Shown piece after piece: positions 34,254 to 44,251 of a stretch of DNA of 64,000 nt. The translations under genes and the position numbers were made by a program. Each line of letters begins with the position of its first letter. Position 1 is the stretch's first letter. The notes beneath the pieces were generated by a model. That model was not told the DNA's origin, did not search any database, and saw only the letters and a list, made by a program, of their open reading frames with translations. The stretch spans positions 24,569,538 to 24,633,537 of the forward strand of contig OX467091.1 of assembly GCA_950106755.1 (NCBI GenBank). Reading direction: 5' to 3'. Origin of the DNA: Climacium dendroides. Lineage: Eukaryota > Streptophyta > Bryopsida > Hypnales > Climaciaceae.

Positions 34254-36433
34254 GGATTTGTATGTTTTATAGCTATATTCTGTGTGTGATTCATTTCCAT
34301 TTATACTTTTCCATTGCATGTTTTGTATAGATTTTGTTGGTAATTCTCAAGTCTTCTTTTATATCTTGAAGACTAGTAAAGTACAATTTCCATAGCTAGG
34401 AAATCCCAAATTTTAAATAAAATTTAGGTAGCCTAAACTATAAACATTTCTAAATGATATAAAGTGAAACACAAAATCCCAAACAAGTCTTAATGAAACA
34501 AATTTGAAAATGACAAAGTGTGTGTATTTAAGGAAGCTTAGCACCAAATAAAGGAAAAACATGGTTCTCCATCGGCACTTCCAAAATGAATTCATCATCC
34601 AGAGAAATTCATGTCTACACTAACTATATGGCTCCAACCATTTTTAATTAAGCAAATGAAAAAATGACAAATATTGTGTGGATTTAAAGTACCTTAGTGG
34701 ACAAATAATATGGAGTGAGAAGGATAAGCGAGTAGTAAAAAAAAATGGGGAAGGTGTTAGAGTGATTTGATCTATCACCCCCCAAAAAACATAGAATGAG
34801 TATTTTGAAGTAGCTTAGTGAAAAAACAAAATGTAAGCAAATGTTGGCCACTTTGTACTTTCAAAATGAATTAGCATAATTTAAAAAAAAAAACTCATAT
34901 CTGTAATGACTTGATTCTCCTAACATTTTTTAATGAAAAAAATGAAAACAAGAGAAGATTTATTTTTATTTGAAGTAGCTTAGTGGTTAAATTTTTTTAT
35001 AAAAATGGGTCCTCCTTACCACTTCCAAAATTAAATAGCATAATCTTAAAATGAATCATGTGGCCATAATGACTTTGAATCTCTAAACATTGCTCAATGA
35101 AATAAAATGAAAAAAAAATTGTATGTTTATTTGAAGAATCTTAGCAGGGGAAAAAATAGAAATAGATGGTTGCCTCCAAAACTTCTAAATTGAATTTGCA
35201 CTATTTAAACCCTAATCCACCTCTCCAAAATTTAAAGGCTCTCCACAACTCTAAATGAAACAAATTGCATATTTTCTTTCCATAATCATTTACTTTTTTA
35301 TTATTTACCTTTTTAAATAAAACTGTCTATATTCTTTATCTTACAAAACTTTCTACTACATTGAAAGTCTCCCCGTCAAGAATGTAAACAAATGATTTTT
35401 GTGAACCTTGACTTTGATTAAAATATGAAACCCTTTTTTAGAAAGGTATTGTGCTTTTCTTTTTTACATTAAAAAAATAGAAGATTCTGATAAGTGACTT
35501 CAATTTCTTATTGAAATGAAAATTTGGTAACAAGGTGAATTAGTGACTTATATTTTAAAAAATGAACCATTTTTTTTGTAAATTCAAATCTCGAGAGACC
35601 CACGGTCATAGGTCCTTCATTCTTTTTTTAACTACAAAATTTTCCAGCTCACAAGCTCATAGGCTCATAGGCTCATGCTCACGGGAGCAACCCTGGTTAT
35701 ATACTTGTAACATTGTAGCATATAAGATAACTACATTTAAAATCAACCAATTAAACATTTGATTGTACTTTGAACTATTAAAGTAATGTAATTTGTGTTG
35801 GAAATAGAAGAAGAATTCTTTATTCCATTAGTTTACATGGGAATAAACTACCTACAGAAATAATAAAATTAGGTTGCTTAAACAGTTACATTGCCTTATA
35901 CTAAGAAAGTCATTGTACAAGTCATCAAATTGAACAAATACTTCTACAAAAAATTTCATTTGTATATATGAAACCGAATTCCAGTAATATTTTATTCAAA
36001 AGTGGTGCATCCATGTATACTAACATGAAATATTTATATAGTCTCAAATGTAGAGAAATTAGTATGGAGCAACCTAATTTCACTATTTTGTACAATTTCA
36101 AATTGTCAAAAAAAAGTATACAAAATATTGACCAAAAGCAACTACATTAGGTGGGTTTACATTTTAGGCAAAAGTGTGCAAAGTTAGTGTTTTTTTGAAT
36201 GAAATATTTTGGAAGTTGAATAATTTCTCATGGATTTGTCTTTACACAATTAATGAAGATTCAAAGAGAAAAGTGATTTATTCAAAAGATAACATTTTTA
36301 ATGCCTTTCAAGTTTCATAATGAGAAAAACAAATTAACAACCCTCACTAGGGTTGTGTCAGAAGCTATAGCACCAATACAATATACCGGATTCCTCATTT
36401 CTGTCCCCACTCCGCTTGCACGATATGCGCCCT
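34254..36433. other. intergenic, no gene seen
   Basis: AT-rich DNA in which several similar segments (AAATGACAAAxxGTGTG..TTTAAAGxACCTTAGTG-like) recur loosely between 34440 and 35170. It suggests an old tandemly expanded repeat of about 180-200 bp. No gene. Confidence 0.45.
35790..36110 (+). repeat. dispersed repeat, copy B
   Basis: Counterpart of 1735-2060; both share AGGTTGCTTAAAC-like sequence and AACCTAATTTCACTATTTTG. The copies are diverged. Confidence 0.55.
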
Positions 36434-37210
36434 CAGGCCCGGTTCAGACCAGGACGTCCACAAGTAGTGGACGAAAGATCAAGCAATTTCATTGGTTCAA
36501 GATAGGGTTTTGTCCACTAGGGCTTTCACACCTGGTGGACATCCACTTCACTAGAAGTCCATGTCATCAATGCCTCCCGCCAAAACTTAAGATGGACTTG
36601 CACTTGTAGTGGACAAGTTTGAGATCACATTGGGACGTGACCCCAAACTTGTCCACAGGACGAAACTCTCTCTTTCACCTACGCGGCTTCAAGTTCTGTT
36701 TCTCTTCAATTGCCGCATCGCACCTTCAAGCTACGGAGTCTATCTAGCTTCAATCACTTGCCTTGAAGTCATCGTCAAGTGAAAAGGTACGATTGTTCAC
36801 CGTTTTGTGCTTTGTGTTTTTAGAATTTTTCGGAGTATATATTCAATATTTTTGAAGTGTATTCTAGATTTTTTACATTTATTTTTCAATGATTTAAAAA
36901 AAAGATTTAGAATGATTTTGTAAATCAAGGCCAAAGAATGAGGTTAAAATAACATTAATGTCATTTAAAATAATAAATATTTTTCATGAAAGACAGTAGT
37001 TTGTTGTTGCAATTCCATTTTCACTAGAAGGTTTAAAATTCCACATGAAGCATTGTAACTTATAATGTGACCGGACGTCCGGGCCTAAGTGTGAAAACAT
37101 ACACCGGATGGACAAGATGATTGATGATGTGGCAATTTCCCTCCATCAAGTGGTGGACGAAATGGTGGAGACCGGGTTTCGTCCACTGCTTGTGGACGTC
37201 CCGGTCAGAC
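36434..37210. mobile_element. inverted-repeat element with GGACGTCCAC arms
   Basis: The left arm (36443-36476) and right arm (37177-37210) are inverted copies of GACCAGGACGTCCACAAGTAGTGGACGAAA with three or so differences. The left arm is preceded by CAGGCCCGG, a hAT-like tip, and the motif GTGGAC recurs inside. The exact outer ends and target duplication could not be fixed; a CCGGGCCTA at 37078-37086 may be an alternative right tip. No coding sequence. Confidence 0.6.
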
Positions 37211-37367
37211 TCCACTGCTTTGCGAGCCCTAGCCCGAGCCGGATCCCAGTGGCAGTTACAGCTACTTGCATTGAAGGATCGATATACTGTATACTGTCGA
37301 ACATACCGGTAAGTACTACCAATCTAGCAATAGAGCATCCTCAATGCCAAGTGCGTGAAAAAACACT

Positions 37368-37480
37368 GTGACGCTACATGCAGTATGTATTTCCGTCCCC
37401 TTTTCTCCACTTTGGCTCTTCCCGTGACGCTACATCCAGTATGTATTTCCGTTCCCTTTTCTTCGCTTTGGCTTTTCCTG
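37368..37480 (+). repeat. 56-bp tandem duplication
   Basis: GTGACGCTACATGCAGTATG at 37368 and GTGACGCTACATCCAGTATG at 37424 start two head-to-tail copies with few differences. Confidence 0.85.
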
Positions 37481-38150
37481 TCGCAGGCGCCTCAATGCGA
37501 CGACAGCGCCTGAAACTGTAAACGGCGCAGACACAGAAGCGGGGGAAGCGGGAGGTGAAGTGGGAAAGGTTCGAAGCAGCGAGTATGTTGGAATCTGCAC
37601 TCAATCGTTCTTATATTGTTGTTGTTGACCAACGAGTGCAGAGGAGTTTGGAGGGCACAGCAAAGGACGAGTTTTGGCCGTCCCAGAGCCACGAAATTCA
37701 GAGCCCGTGAAGGTAACGTGGAAGGTGCCGTCAGCATTGGGTCAGGTTATCGGTGCTTCTCTGTAACCCACGCAGCATCGCGTCCATAGACGTAGTATTT
37801 TTCTCTAACGTATTTGCAAAATACATGATCATGCACAAGAAGTGTAAGAGTCAGATATCGAGATCAAAACCGTGATTCTAGATCTGGAAATTAAACCATT
37901 CTGATTTTTCGTCCATTTAAATTGTTACTTTTTGTCCACTTGGCTACAACTTGATCATACCCTTGGTTGTTGTGCTACCTACACCAAAAATTTGCGGACA
38001 AAATCACTAGCTAGCTGGTTCGTCCCCCCAAGTTGCATCAACATGGCCCCTGGCACACAGATCCACGTACACCCTGCCCAAACGGGATCTGCCTCGGTAC
38101 CGAGCAGGACAACCCAGTACCGAGGGAAACATACGAGGGGGAAACCGGGG
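37481..38150. other. transition into the GC-rich island
   Basis: The GC content rises stepwise. A minus-strand frame at 37492-37737 (81 codons) has a Ser/Arg/Leu-rich, plastid-transit-like start but no downstream exon was recognised. The last 110 bases before 38151 are GC-rich and may already belong to the bacterial-like island. The exact left junction is not visible. Confidence 0.35.
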
Positions 38151-39596
38151 TCAGACTAGATGGAGGGACTTCTGCAACTCGGCGGCCTCGCGGGACGCCT
38201 TGGCAGCCTGCTCGGCGGCAGGCAGCACGTTGCCCGCGTGCTTCCTCCACCAGTCCTGGCCGGCCTGGGAGAGGGTGTGGATCGGGTCGTAGTACTCATA
38301 GGTCCGCGTCAGCGCGTCGGCGTCGTTGCGCTCTATCGACGTCCTGTAGTTCTTCGTCCAGTAAGAGATGCCGCGGTCGCGGTCATAGGATTCGAGCTTG
38401 TGCACCCAACGCTTGCCGACGAACGGAACGTCGCACACTATCCGCGGGGTCGCGAAGCCGGGCAGGTAGCCCATGATCCCGTGCTGGAGCTCCTGAGCGT
38501 GGGCGACGGACACCCGCCAGTGCTCGCTGAACGGGATCATGTCGCACATGTAGAAGTAGTACGGCATGATCTGAGCACCGTCGAGGAGGGCGAAGCACAG
38601 GTCGAGCAGGGTGTGCGCGTCGTCGTTGATGCCACCCATGAGCACGCCCTGGTTGCGGACGTCGCGGATGCCAGTGTCCAACATCGCTCGCGTTGCCTTT
38701 GCTACCATTGGTGTGACCGAGTTGGCGTGGTTTACATGGGTATGAATCGCAATCGATGCCCCCCGCTTGCGAGCCTTGGTGGCCAGCCGCTCCATGCCGG
38801 CGCGGACTTCGTCTTGCAGCCAATGCTGTGGCAGACCCATCAGCGCCTTGCTGGCTAGCCGGATGTCGCGAATGTTGTCGATGTCGAGCAACTGGTCGAC
38901 GAACGACTCGAGCCGAGCCCACGGCAAGTTTGCCACATCGCCGCCGGAGACCACGACGTCCCTGACGCCGGGATTGCTGCGGAGGTATTCGAGCATCGCG
39001 TCGATTCGGTCGACCGGCTTGAGGTTGAACTTGAGCTTGAGGATGACCGGCGTCGAGTTACCGACCAGGTCCATCCGCGTACAGTGGCCGCAGTACTGCG
39101 GACATGTCGGCAGCAGCTCGGCGAGCACCTTGGTCGGATAGCGGTGCGTCAGACCCTCAGCCACCCACATGTCGTGCTCGTGCAGGCTGTCGCGGGTGGC
39201 GTGTGGGTGACTCGGCCAGTCGGTACGTCGGTCGGAGAGGACCGGAAGCATGTAGCGGCGGATCGGGTCAGCGTACAGCCCATCAGTGGTCGGCATCGCG
39301 TGCGGGACCATCGTGTTTATCATCTGCGGCGGCACGAGCATCGACATGGTGGCTCGCTGCTGTTGGTCCTGCATGAGATCGTCGTAGAAGCGGTCCTCGA
39401 TCAGGTCGCCCATCAGATCACGCAGCTGCTTGATGTTCTTCACGCAGTGGGCCCGCTGCCACTGCACGGAGGCCCAGTTCTTAGCCGTGACGCCCTTCCA
39501 GCCGGGGAACCGGCTCCAATCCGGCTCGACCAGCTCCACCCGCTTGTACGGGTACGGCTGCCCCAAACCCTGGTCCACAGTCACCTGCTCGGTCAT
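38151..39596 (-). CDS. kamA: KamA family radical SAM protein (lysine 2,3-aminomutase-like)
   Basis: An uninterrupted frame of 481 codons ending in TGA. KamA converts L-lysine to L-beta-lysine using SAM, a 4Fe-4S cluster and pyridoxal phosphate. The cluster motif Cys165-x3-Cys169-x2-Cys172 (TCPQYCGHC) is intact. SGGD (217-220) fits the SAM-binding turn, and HTHVNHANSVT (285-295) matches the family's THFNHPNEIT. Lys395 (DVPFVGK) sits where the PLP lysine of DAPGGGGK lies. Asp325 (GGIND) and Asp389 (VCDVP) match the two Asp residues that hold the lysine side-chain amine in the clostridial enzyme, so lysine rather than glutamate is the likely substrate. ATG 39596 is chosen because homology starts there, a purine-rich GAGGTGAGG precedes it, and the 116-codon open extension upstream shows no family resemblance. 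Codons are strongly G/C-ending, unlike the surroundings, and there is no intron. It looks actinobacterial. Function in a plant is unproven. Confidence 0.9.
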   Translation of the reverse strand: MTEQVTVDQGLGQPYPYKRVELVEPDWSRFPGWKGVTAKNWASVQWQRAHCVKNIKQLRDLMGDLIEDRFYDDLMQDQQQRATMSMLVPPQMINTMVPHAMPTTDGLYADPIRRYMLPVLSDRRTDWPSHPHATRDSLHEHDMWVAEGLTHRYPTKVLAELLPTCPQYCGHCTRMDLVGNSTPVILKLKFNLKPVDRIDAMLEYLRSNPGVRDVVVSGGDVANLPWARLESFVDQLLDIDNIRDIRLASKALMGLPQHWLQDEVRAGMERLATKARKRGASIAIHTHVNHANSVTPMVAKATRAMLDTGIRDVRNQGVLMGGINDDAHTLLDLCFALLDGAQIMPYYFYMCDMIPFSEHWRVSVAHAQELQHGIMGYLPGFATPRIVCDVPFVGKRWVHKLESYDRDRGISYWTKNYRTSIERNDADALTRTYEYYDPIHTLSQAGQDWWRKHAGNVLPAAEQAAKASREAAELQKSLHLV

Positions 39597-39606
39597 CCTC
39601 ACCTCA
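39597..39606 (-). promoter_or_regulatory. Shine-Dalgarno-like site of kamA
   Basis: On the minus strand TGAGGTGAGG lies directly before the ATG at 39596. Its GAGG core sits 5-9 bases upstream of the start, as in bacterial ribosome binding sites. Confidence 0.5.
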
Positions 39607-39730
39607 CACTGCTGGCTTAAAGGTCGCGAGGAACTCCAAGGTTTGTTTGTGTCGTACAATGTTGCCATGCCAGAGTACAGGAGAGTATACGCCAAGCCAG
39701 AATTCTTCCTGTTTCCGGGGGCATGATTCC
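39607..39730. promoter_or_regulatory. divergent bacterial-type intergenic region
   Basis: The starts of kamA (minus) and the kdd-like fragment (plus) are 148 bp apart, the usual size of a bacterial divergent promoter region. It is less GC-rich than the coding parts and contains TACAAT (39655-39660), which could serve as a -10 box on the plus strand, with TTGTTT-like sequence upstream. Promoter assignment is inference. Confidence 0.35.
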
Positions 39731-39735
39731 GGAGG
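39731..39735 (+). promoter_or_regulatory. Shine-Dalgarno site GGAGG of the kdd-like fragment
   Basis: GGAGG ends nine bases before the GTG start at 39745. A perfect Shine-Dalgarno with a GTG start is a bacterial signature with no role in nuclear translation. Confidence 0.65.
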
Positions 39736-39744
39736 TTTTGTGAA

Positions 39745-39990
39745 GTGACCCGTGTCAGCGAGCCAACCGGACTGCATCGGCTGATGAGCCCTGCCGGTGT
39801 CCTGCCGCAGGCGGCCGAGCGACTCGACGTCATCCCCGAGCTCGGTCCCGACAAGATCCTGATCGACATGGCCCAGCTCAACCTCGACGAGTTGTCGTTC
39901 CACCAGCTCTTCAACAGCACAGGAGAGACGACGACGCGCTCCACGCGGGGGCGCTCGACATCGTCCGCACTTGGAGCAAAGTGCGAGCTA
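39745..39990 (+). pseudogene. kdd: 5' fragment of L-erythro-3,5-diaminohexanoate dehydrogenase-like gene
   Basis: From the GTG at 39745 the translation runs TGLHRLMSPAGVLPQAAERL, then ILIDMAQLNLDELSFHQL. This is the N-terminal pattern of the Kdd family (GLHRVIEP.GVLPQPA...EILIDV..LNVDSASF.QI). The frame then breaks between about 39921 and 39930. The other frame continues with DDDALHAGALDIVRTWSKVR, which fits the next family segment (LDIV...GKM), and all similarity stops near 39985-39990. About 80 of an expected 340 or so residues remain, so it cannot be functional. Kdd acts after KamA and the 5,6-aminomutase in bacterial lysine fermentation. Divergent placement next to kamA supports both calls. 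The assignment is from motif memory, not a search. Confidence 0.7.
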
Positions 39991-40815
39991 GGCTTCTGTT
40001 TCCCGCACGTTTATAGAATTCTTACTTCGACGTATATATAGAACTGGCTCCTGTTCATACATGCACAAGGATATCTATCAATTTGAATACTCACTTGTTA
40101 CTACAGCAAATTTTGGTTCTGTCCCAATGGGACAAACACTATCCGATCCGTACGATTCCAGTTCTGTATTTGTCCAATTCCTACAGAGGCCGGCACTGTT
40201 CACGAGAAGATGAAGCACCCCATTTCAATCCTTTCCTACCAGGGGGAGAGAGCCTCGCGGTTAATTCTAACGTTGTCCGTTTGTGGTGTTGTGAATAACT
40301 GAATCCACATCATTCATCAACATATCACGCACACTAACAAGGTAAAAATTTAATTTCAGAATCACAGAAACGAAATCTGGATTGTAATAAAAAAAAAAAG
40401 CTGGATTATTATAGCGACATACTAATGTCTGGATTCCTGATAATTAATGCACTGGATATCGATCGATCAGCATCCGTGGTCATCAATTTGTTAATACATG
40501 GATAGATCGAATCAACACCACTACCGATCGAGGCCACATCACTAATACGATCAAACATACTGTATGTCGAGTGTAGGCATATGTACAGGAATTGAGTTCA
40601 TATAGGATCCCAACATCCTATGCATGGCATGAAATCACTCAGGCTCCAAAGGCACGAAAAACTGAAAGAGTTCGAAAAAGATGTTTAAGACTCAGTCACT
40701 GTGAATCTGAGAATCGAAAAAAAATTCTCGGAGTGTACCTGCAATAAAGCGCCGCACGCAATGGAGTTGCTGTAGCTAGCTATGGTTTAGGCTCACGGTT
40801 TGCTATTTGCAATTG
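39991..40815. other. right flank of the bacterial-like island
   Basis: The composition drops quickly to plant-like AT-rich DNA (TATATATAG at about 40033). No gene is recognised up to the MITE at 40816. The patch at 40130-40290 is GC-balanced and open in one frame but shows no motif. Confidence 0.45.
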
Positions 40816-41090
40816 CACTGGAAACTTTGGATCGTCTAGCCCGGAGGGCTAGACAGCTGTGGGGGGCTAGAGCTTTGAATTTCAGCCCCCATGACTCGCA
40901 TTGACTTCAACAAGAAGCGATTCAGCCCCAACTAGACATCAAGCCTAGCCCTGGCTAGTGGTACAAAAGTGGGGCTAGTGGTACAAAAATTCTAGCCCCC
41001 TCGCCCATTTCACACAATGCTAAGGAGGGCTAGAATGGGGGCTAGACCACCCCATTTTAGCCCTGGCTATGACGTCCAAAGTTTCCAGTG
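40816..41090. mobile_element. CACTG-tipped fold-back MITE (CACTA type)
   Basis: The ends CACTGGAAACTTTGGA and its complement are flanked by the 3-bp repeat TTG (40813-40815 and 41091-41093). The interior is rich in GGGGCTAG and CTAGCCCC motifs in both orientations. The 3-bp duplication and CACT tip fit the CACTA superfamily. Confidence 0.8.
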
Positions 41091-41176
41091 TTGGAAGAGA
41101 ACTCAATGTATCTATATTAATACAGTATACACGTTTCCGCACGCACATGAACCCATTTACGTGGAAGACCTTCCGT

Positions 41177-41402
41177 CCCCTGTGTCTAGCTGTGCTACAA
41201 ACAGGTCAAAAAGAATGCGTTTTGCTAACCCACCTACCTTCTCCCTTCCCATTCAAGAATGTACGTTATAAAGGTTCAAAAGCATCCATCCCCTGTGGCT
41301 AGTTGTGCTATAAACAGGTCAAAAAGAATGCGTTTTGCTAACCCACCTACCTTCTCCCTTCCCATTCAAGAATGTACGCTATAAGGGTTCAAAAGCACCC
41401 AT
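41177..41402 (+). repeat. 113-bp tandem duplication
   Basis: Two head-to-tail copies (41177-41289 and 41290-41402) are nearly identical over AGGTCAAAAAGAATGCGTTT and AACCCACCTACCTTCTCCC. The duplication is recent, judging by the few differences. Confidence 0.92.
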
Positions 41403-42023
41403 GCAACAATTGGCCATGTCCTTTAAATTTGTGATTTTATAGGAAAAAAAAATCCTTCATTTATTAAACCTTCTTGTATTGTTAGGCTTATCAAAAATCA
41501 AGGAATATTTTGATTGAGTACAAGAATAGTTGTGCATATTTTCAATTCCTACGCTTTACATTGGAGGTAGTAATTCATAACAAGGGAGAATATTTTAATT
41601 GATTTTTAGAAGGACAAAATACTCCCACTATATCTTCCTTCAATCCCAACATTCTACTACACTAGGGATAATTTATCTTTCTTAAGGTATATAACCCTCC
41701 CTTAGTCCCTTAGGTTGAATATACTATAGACAAAAAATAGCCACCATTACAAGTTTTCTTCATTCATTAATACTCCTTCAAAATGTGTTACCTTGTTTTA
41801 TACTAGTACAAAAAAAAATTGTGGATTCAAACATCTCCTACGATGAGCAATGAAGCAATTCAAAAAAATTGAAATAAAACCTAATTCTTTGGAGGTGGTC
41901 ACTCTCAACATATAGCACAATAGGTCACTAGTAGAACAACTGCTATGGCTAAATTTTTCTTTATTTTAAAAAAAAACATGTTTTCTTTTTGTAATTAGGG
42001 CACCTTTTCTTATACCTTACAAC
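41403..42023. other. intergenic with an orphan CACTA tip
   Basis: CACTAGTAGAACAACTG at 41936 looks like the left end of a CACTA element, but no matching right end was found. No gene. Confidence 0.4.
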
Positions 42024-42700
42024 CACCAAAAGTTACAAGGCCATTTTTTTCATCAAAAAACACTTAAAATTGCCATTTGTATTGCAAAGAAAAAAAAACA
42101 ATAGGAATCATTTTTTCTACGTGACATTATCTAACTATAGGATCTTGCACTAGAATACTTTTAAAATGTGTAAAATAAATTTCAGAAAATTTGATTGTAT
42201 AGATTGCAAGATATTTGTGTTTAGGGTGAAGAAAAGGATTTGTTTTATACCTTGAGTGATTAGATTATAAAGCTTTAAATCTACAACTTTGGCAGTTTTT
42301 ATAGTTCAAACCAAGTAGTATAAAATGTACACCTGTCCTAAAAGTCTAAAATCAAACTAGTCCTAAATGGCTGAAATCTATACACTTCCTAAATGTCACT
42401 TTTACAATTTAGACCAAGCGGTTTGAAAATGGCATATAGAATATGCCATTTTAATGAAATTTTCTATAACATTAGGAAAAGAATAGGATCTTAAAAGGGC
42501 CATTTGATTTTGGACTAGTAATTTATATAATTATAAAAAATTATTATTATTATTTTTGAAAAAAAAAATTAAAAATCAGATGTCAAGTTAGATTGCAATT
42601 TTTTTAAATCAATATTTTTTTCAAAATATAAATATTGATTTTTTAAAATTATATTTTAAAAAATAAAATATTTATTTAAAATATATTTATTTTAAAATAT

Positions 42701-43128
42701 GGGGCCTCAAGAAGGCCGTCTAATTTAGTCCAGAGCAATGATTCCAGAACTAGTTTATGGATTTTAGTGCAATATGCTACCTTCAAGACAAACAAGCATC
42801 AACATTGTCTATCTTGAGAGTGAGTAGTATTAAAAAAAATAGAAAAGAAAGGATTTTGTAAGTTGTAAAGGATTGTTGAGAATACTATAACACAAAACAG
42901 ACTAAATAGATGCTAATTCCAATGTGGAAAAAGTTACAAATTGGCTATCAAATTTGAGTGGTTGTTGTAGTCTTAGCTAAAGTTAAATTTAGCAAAGATT
43001 TAAATTTTCAGTAGCAAAGATTTCCTTCAATGTACATTTAGCTACTGAAAATTTTAAGTAGCAATAAAACAAATTTTAGTCAGTTTTATAAACACTGGTC
43101 CAAAGTCAGATAGCCCTCTTGAGGCCCC
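42701..43128. mobile_element. nested inverted-repeat MITE (GGGGCCTCAAG ends)
   Basis: The left end GGGGCCTCAAGAAGGCCGTC and the right end (reverse complement GGGGCCTCAAGAGGGCTATC) pair over about 33 bp with several mismatches. It lies inside the TTAA-type element at 42024-44247. Target duplication not resolved. Confidence 0.6.
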
Positions 43129-43543
43129 ATTTGTTTTCTAATGAACTAAATTCTTAATAGCTCTAAAATAGAATGGAAATATATTAATTTAATGGTTATA
43201 CTATTCTAGCACAAGAATTGAACATCATAGGGAAAAAATTGCTAAGATTGACTGCAAAACAAGAAGCTCCATAACTTGCATATCACTATTCCAAATGGAT
43301 TAAATCAAAGCTTTCTATGAAAAATAATTCTTAAATTTTTTATTTCAAATTTTTATAGATTTCTTTTGTTGCTCAATGAGTTGAAATTTGTGCTTGGATG
43401 GCATAAATTTTGCTCCTCTGCACAAATTGAAATAAAAATTATATTTTCTAACAAATAATGTTTTTTTTCTTAAGAAAAAGTTTCAAAAATCAAGATAAAA
43501 ATTGAGACCATAAGAACCTCATCCAAAATCCATTTTGTCCTTC

Positions 43544-44033
43544 CCCGGGGGTGCACTACAAAGGAAGTTCATGGGTGAGGAGCGACCAAACCCTAACTAC
43601 CCATTTCTACTTTTTCTAATTACTTTCTAATAAACTATAATTTCAACCTACAATTCTGAGCTTTGTTTAACAATGTCTATAGGTTTCTATTGCTAAAAAT
43701 TTCAGTCCTAAATAACATGTGATATATTGTCTGGAAAGGATTGAAAAATGAACTAAAATGTCATGTTTTTCAACTAAAATATTTATAGAGATCACATGAA
43801 GATGACTATTGCATCAATATTTAGCCAAAATAAACTTTGAGTAGAAAGCTATTTTATAGAATTTTTTTTTCATTTTTCAAATTTTTTTTTCTTATATAAT
43901 ATAGGGGTGTGAAAGTAATTTTTAGCTTTACAGTGTATCTTTTTTCTTCTAAAATTTGTAACTAATTCTTATTAACATAAAAAAAATACCAATAATTCAA
44001 AACATAAACTTTCAAAGTAGAAAAATCTATTTA

Positions 44034-44085
<52 letters not shown>

Positions 44086-44207
44086 TTTAATTTTTTAATT
44101 TTTTAATTTTTTTTTAATTTTTAAATAAAATTTTAGGATATAATATAGGGGGTCCAAAATTTGGTCGCTCCTGACCCATGAACTTCCTTTGTAGTGCACC
44201 TCCCGAG
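43544..44207 (-). mobile_element. hAT-like MITE, copy 2 of 3 (nested)
   Basis: Flanked by the perfect 8-bp repeat TGTCCTTC (43536-43543 and 44208-44215). The inverted ends extend about 40 bp (GTGCACTACAAAGGAAGTTC..GACCAAA). The interior is the reverse complement of copies 1 and 3 (GATACACTGTA appears as TACAGTGTATC). It is inserted in a TTAA-type element: without it the flank reads like 9787-9815 of the related copy. It contains an (AT)n/poly-T run. Confidence 0.88.
44036..44088. repeat. (AT)n followed by poly-T
   Basis: About 17 AT units, then about 20 T, inside the nested MITE. Confidence 0.95.
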
Positions 44208-44251
44208 TGTCCTTCATAGGGACATAGGGACAATGGAATTGTAGAGGTTAA

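Larger units (their letters stand above)
42024..44247 (+). mobile_element. TTAA-type element enlarged by nested insertions
   Basis: The left part (AAGGCCATTTTTTT, then AATTGCCATTTGTATTGCAAAG) matches the start of the element at 55436. The part around 43255-43330 (AAAACAAGAAGCT) matches 9488 onward. The right end reads ATAGGGACAATGGAAT..GAGG|TTAA, with TTAA at 44248-44251. The left TTAA has decayed (TTAC...), so the start is approximate. It contains the inverted-repeat insert 42701-43128 and the hAT-like MITE 43544-44207. Confidence 0.65.

Noticed and set aside
38160..39620. Long plus-strand open frames opposite kamA
   Set aside because: GC-rich coding DNA creates long shadow frames on the other strand. 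Their translations have no motif, while the minus frame has complete family motifs.
39597..39944. 116-codon N-terminal extension of the kamA frame
   Set aside because: It is open but reads through the spacer and the antisense of the kdd-like fragment, has no family similarity, and a ribosome binding site sits at the internal ATG.
41936..41952. Left end of another CACTA element
   Set aside because: CACTAGTAGAAC looks right, but no matching right end or 3-bp duplication was found, so no element is called.
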